Shown here: one piece after another, positions 25,887 through 34,769 of the stretch | How positions within the stretch are numbered: position 1 is the first letter of the stretch | Layout of the letters: every line of letters starts with the position of its first letter | Made by a program: the position numbers and the translations under genes | Origin: XN24 sp964462675 | Lineage (GTDB): Bacteria; Pseudomonadota; Gammaproteobacteria; Steroidobacterales; XN24 | Assembly: GCA_964462675.1 (NCBI GenBank) | Contig: CAYWYS010000005.1 | Location: 40,710-104,709 of the forward strand | Direction: 5' to 3' | Length of the DNA stretch: 64,000 bases | The notes under the pieces: generated by a model | Databases searched by the model: none | Seen by the model: only the letters and a program-made list of their open reading frames with translations | Told to the model about the DNA's origin: nothing

Positions 25887-28369
25887 AACGGCAGCGAGCC
25901 TCCGACCGGCCCATCAAGGAACCAAAGCTCACCCGCGCCCATCCGCCGGTCGACCTCGCTCCCGCCGACTGGCAACGCGCACTGCGCCGTCAGTTCGGAC
26001 GCGACCAGGCGTTCGTGCTGGAGAATCGGGGCGACCGAACGTTCTTTTCGGAATTTCGCGTCAGCAATCCGCAGTCGAAGGCCAGCTACCGCGTGGCGAT
26101 ACGCGGCCTCGATGCCGGCGACAACTACTGCTCCTGCCAGGACTACGCCACCAACGAACTTGGCACCTGCAAGCACATCGAGTTCGTCCTCGCCCGGCTT
26201 CAGAAGAAGCGCGGGGCGAAGGCCGCCTTTGCCAAGGGGTGGCGTCCGGCGTTTTCCGAGATCTACCTACGTAACGACGGTGCGCGCGCGGTGTACTTCC
26301 GCGCCGGATCGGACTGCCCGCCGGCCGTGATGAAAGCGGCTTCGAGGCTTTTCGGCGCCGCGCGCGGCGGCGTCCTGCCGGAGGAGCGCTTCGGCGAACT
26401 GGAGCATTTCCTCGCGACGGCGGCGAAGAGCGGCCACGAACTGCGCGCCTACGACGACGCGCTCGACTTTGTCGCCGGCCGGCGCGATGCGGCGCGGCGG
26501 GCGGAGGTCCTCGACAGCCTGTTCCCGCGCGGCGCCTCCGACAGGAAGCTGGCGAAGCTGCTCAAGGCGCCACTGTATCCATACCAGGCCGACGGCGCCC
26601 TCTTCGCGGTGCGCGCCGGCCGCGCCCTGATCGGCGACGAGATGGGCCTGGGCAAGACCATCCAGGCCATCGCGGCGACGGAAATCCTGGCGCGGCACTT
26701 CGGCGTCTCGCGTGTGCTGGTGGTGTGCCCGACTTCGCTCAAGTACCAGTGGCAAAGCGAAATCAGCCGCTTTTCCGGCCGTGCCGCGCGGGTAATGGCC
26801 GGCGGCCGGGTGCAGCGGCAGACGGACTTCAGCGCCGATGACTTCTGCAAGATCACCAACTACGAAAAGCTGAAGCCCGATCTCGACCTGATCGCCGAGT
26901 GGGCGCCGGAACTGGTGATCGTCGACGAGGCGCAGCGCATCAAGAACTGGAACACGATCGCCGCGCGGACACTGAAGCGCATCGACAGTACGTACGCCCT
27001 GGTGCTCACCGGCACTCCGCTCGAGAACAAGCTCGAGGAACTGATCTCGATCGTGCAGTTCGTCGACCAGCACCGGCTGGGACCCACCTGGAAGCTGCTG
27101 CACGAACACCAGGTCAAGGACGAATCCGGCCGTGTTACCGGCTACACGGGGCTGGAGAAGATCGGCCAGACGCTGGCGCCGATCCTGATCCGCCGGCGCC
27201 GCTCCGAGGTCCTGACTCAGCTGGCCGGTCGCACCGACCAGAACCTGCTGGTGCCGATGACCGAGATGCAGCTGGTGCATCACCGGGAGAATGCCGACAC
27301 CGTGGCGCGGATCGTGAAGCGCTGGCGGCGGACGAAGTTTCTGTCGGACAAGGATCAACGGCGGTTGACCTGCGCCCTGCAGAACATGCGCATGTCGTGC
27401 AACAGCACCTATCTGCTGGACCAGGAAACCGACCACGGCGTCAAGGCCGACGAACTGGCGGCGCTGCTCGACGGCGTCTTCGTGCAGCCGGACGCAAAGG
27501 CGGTGGTGTTCAGCCAGTGGACGCGTACCCACGACATCGTCATCCGCAGGCTGGAAGATCGCGGCATCGGCTACGTAAGTTTTCATGGCGGCGTGCCATC
27601 GGAAAGGCGCCCGGCGCTGGTCGAACGCTTTCGCGCCGATCCGGACTGCCGCGTCTTCCTGTCCACCGACGCGGGCGCGGCGGGACTGAACCTGCAGCAC
27701 GCCTCGACGCTGGTGAACATGGACCTGCCGTGGAACCCGGCGCTTCTGGAGCAGCGCATCGGGCGCGTTCACCGCATGGGTCAGAAGCGCCCGGTACAGA
27801 TCGTCAATTTCGTCGCCAAGGGCACCATCGAGGAGGGAATGCTCTCGGTGCTCGCCTTCAAGCGCTCGCTATCGGCGGGAATCCTGGATGGCGGCCAAAG
27901 CGAGATCTCGCTCGGCGGCTCGCGCCTGAGTCGCTTCATGAAGGAGGTCGAGAACGTCACTGGCCGTATGGGTGAGGCCGAAGCGATGGCGCCGTTCGAA
28001 GAGGCGGCGAGCGTCGCCAGCGCCCCGGTGCAATTGCCGGTCGAGGCATCCGCCGCTGACGAGTCTGCCTTGGCTGGCGACATCGCATCGGCAGCCGACG
28101 CTTACGCGCCGGAGGCTGCCGCTCCAGCGGCGCAGGAAGCGGGCGTCGATCCCTGGGGCGTGCTGCTGCAGGCCGGCGCGCAGCTGGTTTCGGCGCTGAG
28201 CGCGGCCGGTGATGCCGAGGCAACGTCGCATCCCTGGCTCGAGCGCGACCCGGCGACCGGCGCGTGCAGTCTCCGGCTGCCACTTCCACCGCCGCAGACA
28301 GCGCGACGGCTGGCCGATACCCTCTCAGTGATTGCGGATTCGTTGCGTGGAGCGAGGGCAGGCGAATGA
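25883..28369 (+). CDS. SWIM zinc-finger SNF2-family helicase
   Basis: Length 828 from GTG 25883, which overlaps the previous stop (GTGA). An N-terminal SWIM finger has the CxC-x10-CxH pattern (Cys83, Cys85, Cys96, His98). The SNF2 ATPase has Walker A DEMGLGKT (Lys258), DEAQ at Asp348 (VIVDEAQRIKNW), LTGTPLENKLEEL, and the helicase C motif IGRVHRMGQKRPVQIVNF. The last 120 residues are acidic and alanine-rich, without a recognised fold. Such SWIM/SNF2 proteins are found in prokaryotic conflict loci. Gene overlap suggests it works with, or is regulated together with, the primase-helicase. Confidence 0.87.
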   Translation: MKRQRASDRPIKEPKLTRAHPPVDLAPADWQRALRRQFGRDQAFVLENRGDRTFFSEFRVSNPQSKASYRVAIRGLDAGDNYCSCQDYATNELGTCKHIEFVLARLQKKRGAKAAFAKGWRPAFSEIYLRNDGARAVYFRAGSDCPPAVMKAASRLFGAARGGVLPEERFGELEHFLATAAKSGHELRAYDDALDFVAGRRDAARRAEVLDSLFPRGASDRKLAKLLKAPLYPYQADGALFAVRAGRALIGDEMGLGKTIQAIAATEILARHFGVSRVLVVCPTSLKYQWQSEISRFSGRAARVMAGGRVQRQTDFSADDFCKITNYEKLKPDLDLIAEWAPELVIVDEAQRIKNWNTIAARTLKRIDSTYALVLTGTPLENKLEELISIVQFVDQHRLGPTWKLLHEHQVKDESGRVTGYTGLEKIGQTLAPILIRRRRSEVLTQLAGRTDQNLLVPMTEMQLVHHRENADTVARIVKRWRRTKFLSDKDQRRLTCALQNMRMSCNSTYLLDQETDHGVKADELAALLDGVFVQPDAKAVVFSQWTRTHDIVIRRLEDRGIGYVSFHGGVPSERRPALVERFRADPDCRVFLSTDAGAAGLNLQHASTLVNMDLPWNPALLEQRIGRVHRMGQKRPVQIVNFVAKGTIEEGMLSVLAFKRSLSAGILDGGQSEISLGGSRLSRFMKEVENVTGRMGEAEAMAPFEEAASVASAPVQLPVEASAADESALAGDIASAADAYAPEAAAPAAQEAGVDPWGVLLQAGAQLVSALSAAGDAEATSHPWLERDPATGACSLRLPLPPPQTARRLADTLSVIADSLRGARAGE

Positions 28370-28589
28370 CTGGAGTCGACACGCCGATAGACTTCGATAG
28401 ATCTCGGAAGGTGCCCTTGTTGAAAGTCGCCCGGAAACCCGCGCCAATGCTGGTGCCTGACAGGTTGACGGTAAAAGTGACGGTAAAAATCTGCGGGGCA
28501 GCGTCGATCCCCTTACGAATCAGCGGCTTAGAAGGCTCGTTGATGATCGAACGAATGGGAGTAGGGCGCCGGACGGGCGCGCGGGCGCG
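28370..28589. other. Junction between the island and tadA
   Basis: Less GC-rich than its surroundings. The exact 11-mer TGACGGTAAAA occurs twice (28466-28476 and 28478-28488). A frame starting at ATG 28366 overlaps the SNF2 stop and runs 75 codons to 28593, overlapping the tadA ATG; its product resembles nothing I know, so I do not call it a gene. The sequence GATGATCGAACGAATGGGAG (28541-28560) faintly resembles the guaA end (GATCGAGTGGGAATGA), as an eroded right attachment site might, but the match is poor. Confidence 0.35.
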
Positions 28590-29060
28590 ATGACTGACGC
28601 GGCCGAACTCGACGAGCGCTACATGCGCCGGGCGCTCGAGCTGGCGCGCTGCGGCAAGGCCGAGGGCGAGGTGCCGGTCGGTGCGGTGCTGGTCGCCGAC
28701 GGACGGGTCATCGCCGAGACCTGGAACCGCCCCGTCGCGTTGGCCGACCCGACCGCCCATGCCGAGATCCTCGCGCTGCGCGCGGCCGGCCAGGCGCTGG
28801 GCAACTACCGGCTGGCCGACGCAACCCTGTACGTCACGCTCGAACCTTGCGCGATGTGCGCCGGCGCGATGGTGCACGCGCGCATCGCGCGCCTGGTGTA
28901 CGGCGCGCACGACCCGAAGGCCGGCGCGGCCGGCAGCGTGTTAGAGTTGCTGCGCACGCAGGCGCTGAACCACCGCGTCGAGGTCGTGCCCGGCGTGCTG
29001 GCCGAGGAATGCGGCGAGCTGCTGCGGACTTTCTTCCAAGCCCGTCGCGGTCGCCCGTGA
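28590..29060 (+). CDS. tadA: tRNA-specific adenosine deaminase TadA
   Basis: Zinc enzyme that deaminates adenosine 34 to inosine in tRNA-Arg(ACG). Length 156. The zinc site is His57-Ala-Glu59 in TAHAEILALR with Cys87 and Cys90 in PCAMCAGA, followed by HARIARLVYGAHDPKAGAAGSV, the TadA-specific stretch. In relatives this gene lies close to guaA; here it is displaced by the inserted island. Confidence 0.95.
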   Translation: MTDAAELDERYMRRALELARCGKAEGEVPVGAVLVADGRVIAETWNRPVALADPTAHAEILALRAAGQALGNYRLADATLYVTLEPCAMCAGAMVHARIARLVYGAHDPKAGAAGSVLELLRTQALNHRVEVVPGVLAEECGELLRTFFQARRGRP

Positions 29061-29194
29061 CCCGCATAGCGCCCCCTTCCCGCGGGAGCGGTTCGAGGGA
29101 CGAGCGCCATAGCCCGGAGCGTAGAAGCTTCTTTGATAGCCGGGATCATCGCAACCGAATCGCGATTCGAGTAGGTTTCAGAATCGCCGGGTGC

Positions 29195-29222
29195 TATTCT
29201 GTCCGGCACGTGTTCCACGTGC
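29195..29222 (+). promoter_or_regulatory. Extended -10 box and CACGTG inverted repeat
   Basis: TGC-TATTCT (29192-29200) resembles an extended -10 element, with no clear -35. Immediately downstream GCACGTG-TTC-CACGTGC (29206-29222) is a perfect inverted repeat overlapping the likely transcription start, 20 bases before the lipoprotein gene. It may be an operator; the regulator is unknown. Confidence 0.35.
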
Positions 29223-29241
29223 TCCTCGGGAAATTTCGTGC

Positions 29242-29859
29242 ATGATCATGACAGGCGGCAATGAGCGTTCCCGAATCGCGGCGCTGGCGATCGGCCTGCT
29301 GGCGGCCGCGCTGATATCGGGCTGCGCCACCGGGCCGCAGATCCAGGCCCAGGCGGCGCCCGGCGTCAACCTCGGCGCGTACCGGACCTTCAGCTTTTTC
29401 GAGAACCTGAGCACGAACCGTGCCGGCTTCCACACCCTGGTCTCCCAGCAGCTGATGTTCTCGACCAGGCGCGAGATGGAGGTGCGGGGCTTCCAGTTCG
29501 TGCCCGATCCCGCCGATGCCGAGCTGTTGATCAACTTTCACACGCAAGTGTCCGAGCAGGTTCGCGTTCGCAGCACGCCGGACCCGTGGGTGAACCAGTC
29601 TTTCTGGAATCATCGGCGGGGCTTCTACGATCCGTGGCCGGGGCATCGCGGCTGGCCCTCGCATTCCCGGGTCGAAGTCGACCAGTTTTCGGAAGGGCGG
29701 CTGAGCGTGGACCTCGTCGACGCGTCCCGTCAGATGCTGGTCTGGGAAGGCGTGGCGAGCAAGCGCCTGACGCAGCGCACGATGAACGAGCTGGGGCCGG
29801 CGCTGGACGATGCCGTGCACCGGATGTTCCGGCAGTTCCCGATCCCCGCCGATTTCTGA
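29242..29859 (+). CDS. DUF4136-like lipoprotein
   Basis: Exported lipoprotein of 205 residues. The signal peptide ends in ALISGC, so the mature protein is lipidated. The pattern after it (GVNLGAYRTFSFFE, REMEVRGFQFVPDPADAELLINFHTQVSEQV and SVDLVDASRQMLVWEGVASKRL) fits the DUF4136 family, a common gammaproteobacterial envelope lipoprotein of unknown role. Start is ATG 29242; another ATG at 29248 is possible. Two other small envelope proteins follow on the same strand. Confidence 0.75.
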   Translation: MIMTGGNERSRIAALAIGLLAAALISGCATGPQIQAQAAPGVNLGAYRTFSFFENLSTNRAGFHTLVSQQLMFSTRREMEVRGFQFVPDPADAELLINFHTQVSEQVRVRSTPDPWVNQSFWNHRRGFYDPWPGHRGWPSHSRVEVDQFSEGRLSVDLVDASRQMLVWEGVASKRLTQRTMNELGPALDDAVHRMFRQFPIPADF

Positions 29860-29940
29860 CCTCCGCTGCCATGCTTGGCGGCACGTCGGACCCGGCCCTA
29901 CTGACCACAAACCGCATAAACGCATTCCGGAGATTCTGAT

Positions 29941-30507
29941 ATGAGCATTCGCTGGAGTACTTTCGCATCTGTAGTCCTGCTCGGCACCACGGTCCTCGCA
30001 GCCGACGCCTTCGCACAGAGCACGATGATCAATTACGGCCGCATCACGGCAGTGCGACAGGTCGACCTGCAGAACCAGGGCGCGCAGACAACCGGCGCGC
30101 TGGTTGGCGGCCTGGCGGGTGTCGCGTCCGGCTCGGGCCAGTCAGGCAGCAACCGCGCGCTGCGCGGACTCGTCGGCGCATCAGTCGGCAGCCGGGTCGG
30201 CGGCGCCGCCGGGTCAGCCACCGGGTTCCAGTACACCATCCTGATCGGCGGCACGAACACCATCCAGATCGTGACAGAGAAGGCCGGGCTGCGAGTCGGC
30301 GACTGCGTGTCCGTCGAGCGCGGCCAGTTCAACAACATTCGCCTCGCTGCGGATGATCGCTGCGAGCTCGCGGCAGCGGCCGCGCCGCCGCAGACCGCGG
30401 TGGCCGCGGCGGATGCCTGCGCCACTGCAACGCAGCAGCTGCTGGACGCGCAGACCGACGAGGAATTCGACCGCGCAGAGCGCCGCATGCGACTGCTCTG
30501 TGATTGA
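29941..30507 (+). CDS. Exported glycine-zipper 2TM protein, SlyB-like
   Basis: Length 188. A signal peptide ending AFAQ (residues about 1-26) is followed by the outer-membrane SlyB/PCP-like pattern: MINYGRITAVRQVDL, then a glycine-rich double helix (ALVGGLAGVASG and LRGLVGASVGSRVGG) and a beta domain with YTILIGGTNTIQIV and GDCVSVERG. There is no lipobox cysteine, unlike SlyB itself. The extra C-terminal 50 residues have four cysteines and a charged helix. Such proteins are thought to stabilise the outer membrane. Confidence 0.7.
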   Translation: MSIRWSTFASVVLLGTTVLAADAFAQSTMINYGRITAVRQVDLQNQGAQTTGALVGGLAGVASGSGQSGSNRALRGLVGASVGSRVGGAAGSATGFQYTILIGGTNTIQIVTEKAGLRVGDCVSVERGQFNNIRLAADDRCELAAAAAPPQTAVAAADACATATQQLLDAQTDEEFDRAERRMRLLCD

Positions 30508-30533
30508 TGGAATCTGAACCAGGGAGCACTTGC

Positions 30534-31100
30534 ATGAACAGACGGATCTTCGTTTCAGCGCTGGCTGTCTTGTTGGCGTTTGCTTCGGGCTGTACGACGA
30601 CCGGGTCGAACCGGGTCGATCCCGAGGCCCGGCGTGCCAGCATCAATGCCGGCGTCGATGACGCGCTCGCGCGGCTTTTCGACCAGGTGCAGGGATCGCG
30701 GGAGCTGGCGGGGCAGGCACGGGGCGTGCTGGTGTTTCCCGACGTGCTGGAGGCCGGCTTCATGTTCGCGGCCCATCGCGGCGAGGGCGCGCTGCGGGTC
30801 GGCGGCGAGACGAAGAGCTACCACGCAACGACGAGCGGCTCGTTCGGACTGCAGGCCGGCGCACAGTCGACCGCGATTTTCGTCCTGTTCATGACGGACG
30901 ACTCGTTGGCGCGCTTCCAGAGCGGCAGCGGCTGGACGGCCGGCGCCGATGCGTCGGTGACCTTGCTGACGGTGGGCGCAAGCGCGCAGGTCACGACGGC
31001 GACGGCGCAGCAGCCGGTCATCGGCTATGTGCTGTCGAACCGCGGCCTGATGGCGGGCATCTCGCTGGACGGCACCCGCGTCACGCGTCTCGACCTCTAG
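30534..31100 (+). CDS. YSC84/SYLF-domain lipoprotein
   Basis: Lipoprotein of 188 residues with lipobox FASGC, followed by the lipid-binding SYLF (YSC84) pattern: ARGVLVFPDVLEAGFMFAAHRGEGALRV, SGSFGLQAGAQST and SNRGLMAGISLDGTRVTRL. AGGGA lies upstream of ATG 30534. It may bind phospholipids at the outer-membrane face. It ends just before a strong hairpin. Confidence 0.8.
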   Translation: MNRRIFVSALAVLLAFASGCTTTGSNRVDPEARRASINAGVDDALARLFDQVQGSRELAGQARGVLVFPDVLEAGFMFAAHRGEGALRVGGETKSYHATTSGSFGLQAGAQSTAIFVLFMTDDSLARFQSGSGWTAGADASVTLLTVGASAQVTTATAQQPVIGYVLSNRGLMAGISLDGTRVTRLDL

Positions 31101-31106
31101 GATTGA

Positions 31107-31142
31107 GCCGGGTCGGACAGTCCTGCGACTGTTCGACCCGGC
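31107..31142. terminator. Bidirectional terminator hairpin
   Basis: GCCGGGTCGGACAGT (31107-31121), loop CCTGCG, then ACTGTTCGACCCGGC (31128-31142): a 15-bp stem with one G-T pair. It lies between the convergent YSC84 and DUF3313-like genes. T-runs are weak on both sides. Confidence 0.7.
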
Positions 31143-31149
31143 CCTGTCC

Positions 31150-31821
31150 TCAACTTGCGTGCCGCGCCAGATCGTCGAGGCCCTGGCGCAACGCCGCGGC
31201 CCAGCTGCGGAAGGTGCGCCGCGCTTCGGCGGTATTGGTGACCCGGTTGCTGATCGTCCAGACGACGGAGTCCCGGGCCGCGCGGCGGTCGATCGCCCGT
31301 GCCAGCAACTCGCCGGTCACGGAATCGCGCAGTTCCATGACGAGCGTCATGCGGCCGGCATTGGCCGCGTAGGTGCGCGTCGACCCCACCGCGGTGTCGG
31401 GCGCGCTGATGAACAGGTCGACGATCGCGGCCGTCACCCGCAGCGTGTCCGGACCCGGGGTCTCGACGAGCGCGTAGCCGCCGGCGGCCAGCTCCTCGCG
31501 GAAGACTTCGCGAAACAGCGTCGCAAGCCCCTGCTGGATCGCGATCAGGTCGTCGGCATCGACCCGCCGCGACAGGCTGCGCGTGCCGCGGTTAGGATCG
31601 AAGTCACGCGCAAAGCTGACCGAGACCGGGTCGAGCATGACGCTCTGAAAGGCGGCGATCTCGCCTTCCGCCTCGGGGCGCACGAACACGGAGCCGAGCC
31701 TGGCATTGGGCTGCCGTACCAGCCCGTCCCATTCGGCCTTTGGTTCAGGGCCGGCGCAACCTGCGGCGAGCGACGCAACCAGCAGCAGGGCGAGCGGCAT
31801 CACGATGCTAATATTTGCCAT
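31150..31821 (-). CDS. DUF3313-like lipoprotein
   Basis: Lipoprotein of 223 residues. The start ATG at 31821 has GGAG about seven bases upstream and gives a signal peptide ending in SLAAGC. The mature part has PNARLGSVFVRPEAEGEIAAFQSVMLDPVSVSF, LATLFREVFREELAAGGYALVETPGPDTLRVTAAIVDLFI and a C-terminal RTFRSWAAALRQGLDDL, in keeping with the DUF3313 lipoprotein family. Function unknown; likely periplasm-facing outer membrane. Confidence 0.7.
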   Translation of the reverse strand: MANISIVMPLALLLVASLAAGCAGPEPKAEWDGLVRQPNARLGSVFVRPEAEGEIAAFQSVMLDPVSVSFARDFDPNRGTRSLSRRVDADDLIAIQQGLATLFREVFREELAAGGYALVETPGPDTLRVTAAIVDLFISAPDTAVGSTRTYAANAGRMTLVMELRDSVTGELLARAIDRRAARDSVVWTISNRVTNTAEARRTFRSWAAALRQGLDDLARHAS

Positions 31822-31970
31822 GGCGGGCTCCGTAGGATTAGCCGTCATTTTGAGGCGGATGAGCATAGCACTTGCCGCCCGTGCCGGACGGCAACGCACG
31901 CGAGATCATTTCGCTGCAGTTGCCGCCTTCCGATTCGCTATACTCGCGCGGTTCTTCACGAGGAAAGCGG

Positions 31971-33164
31971 ATGACGCGCTTCAAGCGAAGCATGCTGATC
32001 GGCGCGGGCCTTGCCGGGGTCTTGCTCGCGGTGCTTGGCGCCTGGCTCTACGGTGTCTATTTTTCCTCGACAAGCTATGCATTGCAGCGCGCCGAGGCTT
32101 TCAAGTTCCGCCGCATGGCGGTGGCGCAACTGGAGGAACAGGGCGCCTATCGCTTTTTCTTTGCCACCAATCGCCGACCAGAGCTCGATGAAGGACCGTT
32201 CGAGGAGCGTTTCGGCCTCGTGCGCGAGCAGACGCTGAGGTTCGGCTACTACGACGTGAAGATCGAGCCTTCGCTGGGGCTCGGCATGCTGATCAATCCG
32301 ACCGAGTGGTTCCAGAACGAGGAAATCCGGCTCCAGACCGTGCAGCAGGTCGACCAGGCGGCCTTCGTTGCGCAGCTCCGCGACCGCGTGCAGCAATCCC
32401 CGCGGCGTTCGCTGCTGGTGGTCGTGCACGGCTTCCGGGAAGCATTTCCGTCGGCGCTGCGCAAGACGACCTTCCTCGGCCACGTGCTGGACATCAACAC
32501 GCCGATGCTGGTGTTCGACTGGCCCGGCAACCAGGGGGCCTCGGTGCGCGGTTACCGGCGGGCGCGCGACGTCGCGGCGGACTCCGCCGGCGAGCTGGCG
32601 CGCACGCTGGAGCTGGTGATCCGTGATATCCAGCCGGAGCGGCTTTGGCTGATCGCGAACAGCATGGGAGGACAGGTCGTCGTCGACGCCGTGCGACTGT
32701 TGCACGACCAGCCCGACAGGGCCGCCGCATGGCCGCTGTTCGATCACATCGTATTGACCGCGCCCGATGTCGACTACGCGGAATTCGACGACGAGTTCCG
32801 GCTCGCGATCAAGTCCCTCGCCCGCGAGGTCACGGTGTACGTGTCCTCGAACGACCGCGCCCTCGTGGCGAGCCGCCTGCTGAACCGCCAGCGCAGGCTC
32901 GGCGAGAGCAGCCTGAGCCCGCGGCAGCTCGACCAGCAGGTGCGCGTCGTCGACTACGATCCGAACAGCGACGAGGTCAGGGTCGTCGACGTGACGCCGG
33001 TGAACCGTACGCGCAATTTCCACAACTTCAGTCTCGAGACGCCCGAATTCTACGACGACGTCTTCCTCCGGCTGACCAACGCCGAGACCCCGCAGAGCCG
33101 GCTGGCTTATCCGGTCCAGGCGCCCAATGGCACGATCTACTGGGTCCTGACGCGGGGCCGCTAG
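31971..33164 (+). CDS. DUF900-type alpha/beta hydrolase with N-terminal membrane anchor
   Basis: Length 397. One transmembrane helix (about residues 8-28) anchors a DUF900-like alpha/beta hydrolase domain. The domain opens with FFFATNRRPELD, has LLVVVHGFREAF (oxyanion region), VFDWPGNQG, and a nucleophile elbow LIANSMGGQVVVDA. A GAGGAA lies upstream of ATG 31971. Substrate unknown; the domain should face the periplasm. The next gene, ten bases on, encodes another alpha/beta hydrolase, so both may act on the same lipid or ester. Confidence 0.75.
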   Translation: MTRFKRSMLIGAGLAGVLLAVLGAWLYGVYFSSTSYALQRAEAFKFRRMAVAQLEEQGAYRFFFATNRRPELDEGPFEERFGLVREQTLRFGYYDVKIEPSLGLGMLINPTEWFQNEEIRLQTVQQVDQAAFVAQLRDRVQQSPRRSLLVVVHGFREAFPSALRKTTFLGHVLDINTPMLVFDWPGNQGASVRGYRRARDVAADSAGELARTLELVIRDIQPERLWLIANSMGGQVVVDAVRLLHDQPDRAAAWPLFDHIVLTAPDVDYAEFDDEFRLAIKSLAREVTVYVSSNDRALVASRLLNRQRRLGESSLSPRQLDQQVRVVDYDPNSDEVRVVDVTPVNRTRNFHNFSLETPEFYDDVFLRLTNAETPQSRLAYPVQAPNGTIYWVLTRGR

Positions 33165-33173
33165 GCAAGCACC

Positions 33174-34700
33174 ATGAGTCGCATCGCCGGATTGGCGCGG
33201 TTGCAAGTCATCGAGGCCGGGCGCGGGGCGCCGTGGGGCTTGCTGTTCGTCATCGCCCTGCTCTTGCAGGGCTGCGCGAGCCCGCCGCTGCGGCCGTGGC
33301 ACACCGAAGCGCTGACCGCGGAGTTTACCGCGCGCAAGGCCCGCGAGGTGCGCAGCTTCGAGGATTACCTGCGCCTCGAGGACAGCGTGTTCGCGCAGCT
33401 GGACGAGAAGGTCTACGCGCAGACCGGCACCGGGCCGGAGTATGCGCTGGTGCGCTTCAGCAAGGGCAGCGCCGCAGACCCGCAGGGCCGCAAGCCCAAC
33501 TGGAACCGCAGTTTCGAACTGCGCGCCGACGCGCCGGTCGGCGGCGTCTTGCTGTTGCACGGGATGTCCGATTCGCCGTACAGCCTCAGGGCCATTGGCG
33601 AAACCCTCAACGAGCGCGGCTACCAGGTCATCGGCCTGCGCCTGCCGGGGCACGGCACGGCGCCGTCGAGCCTGCGGCGGATCTCGGTCCCGGACATGGC
33701 CGCCGCCGTGCGACTCGCGGTCGATCACCTCGCCGCCCGGCTCGGGGACAAGCCGATCCACATCATCGGCTACTCGACCGGCGCGACGCTGGCGCTGGAC
33801 TACACGCTGACGGCGCTGGACGGCGCCGCGTCACCGGTGCCGGCGAGTCTCGTGCTTGTTTCGCCCGCGATCGGCATTCACTCGGCCGCAGCGCTCGCCG
33901 CATGGAAACGCCGGTTGTCCGTGGTGCCGGGCTTCGGCGGTCTCGGCTGGCTGGTCGTCGAGCCCGAGTTCGACCCGTACAAGTACAACTCCTTCGCGAC
34001 CAATGCCGGCGAGCAGGTGCATCGGCTGACGGGCTCGGTGGCGCAGCGCATCGAGCGCCTGGCGCGCTCCGGCGCGGCCGGCGCCTTTCCGCCGACACTG
34101 GTGTTCAAGTCAGACGCGGATGCCACGGTCTCGACCGCGGCTGTCGTGCAACGCCTGCTGGGGCGCATGGACTCGAATCGCCACGAGCTCGTGCTGTTCG
34201 ACATCAACCGCTCGGCGGCGAAGTCGATCTTGATGGTCTACGATCCGCGCGCGCTGTCGACGCGTGTCATGGGCATTACCGGCCTGCCATTCACCGTCAC
34301 GCTGGTCACCAACGAAAATGTGGACAGCCCCGCCGTCGTCGCGCTCCGCCAGGCGCCGTATTCGGCCGAGGTGGCGGCAGTCGAGCCGCTGGGCCTCGCG
34401 TGGCCGACGGGCGTGATCTCGCTGTCGCACGTCGCGTTGCCGATTCCGCCGGACGACCCGCTGTACGGCCAGCGGCCGCCGGACAACGACGACGTGCTGT
34501 TCCTCGGGCAGATGGCGATCCAGGGCGAGCGGGGACTGCTGCTGCTGCCGTCCGACTGGCTGCTGCGACTCCGGCACAACCCGTTCTACGCCTATCTCGA
34601 GTCGCGGACGCTGGCCTGGATCGGTAACGCCGGCGGCGGGTCGGGCGCGGTTGGTGCCGCGCCGCTGTCGGACGAAGCGGCGCTCAGCAGCGCCCGGTGA
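33174..34700 (+). CDS. Alpha/beta hydrolase lipoprotein
   Basis: Length 508. The N-terminal signal ends in LLLQGC, so it is a lipoprotein. The hydrolase core shows VLLLHGMSDSPYS, LRLPGHGT and the nucleophile GYSTG (about Ser207), with FKSDADATVS as the acid region and LSHVALPIPPDDPLYG as the probable His motif. It is a paralog of the protein at 42709-44187: shared motifs include the HG(L/M)(S/T)DSPYS block, PEF(D/N)P(Y/F)KYNSF and SNPFYPY-like RHNPFYAY near the end. Family function is unknown to me; a lipase or esterase role is inferred. Confidence 0.75.
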   Translation: MSRIAGLARLQVIEAGRGAPWGLLFVIALLLQGCASPPLRPWHTEALTAEFTARKAREVRSFEDYLRLEDSVFAQLDEKVYAQTGTGPEYALVRFSKGSAADPQGRKPNWNRSFELRADAPVGGVLLLHGMSDSPYSLRAIGETLNERGYQVIGLRLPGHGTAPSSLRRISVPDMAAAVRLAVDHLAARLGDKPIHIIGYSTGATLALDYTLTALDGAASPVPASLVLVSPAIGIHSAAALAAWKRRLSVVPGFGGLGWLVVEPEFDPYKYNSFATNAGEQVHRLTGSVAQRIERLARSGAAGAFPPTLVFKSDADATVSTAAVVQRLLGRMDSNRHELVLFDINRSAAKSILMVYDPRALSTRVMGITGLPFTVTLVTNENVDSPAVVALRQAPYSAEVAAVEPLGLAWPTGVISLSHVALPIPPDDPLYGQRPPDNDDVLFLGQMAIQGERGLLLLPSDWLLRLRHNPFYAYLESRTLAWIGNAGGGSGAVGAAPLSDEAALSSAR

Positions 34701-34769
34701 TCGCGAGCCCGGCCATGAAGCCGGATTCGAGCCGTTCCTCGTGCAACCGTCGGCGCCTCCCTCGCGGGA

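Noticed and set aside
21655..28560. Attachment-site direct repeat flanking the island
   Set aside because: The guaA end and the tadA-side sequence share only short pieces, not a continuous repeat, and no integrase is present.
28366..28593. 75-codon frame between the SNF2 gene and tadA as a fifth island gene
   Set aside because: Overlaps fit an operon, but the sequence has no known features and base composition suggests a junction, so it is only noted.
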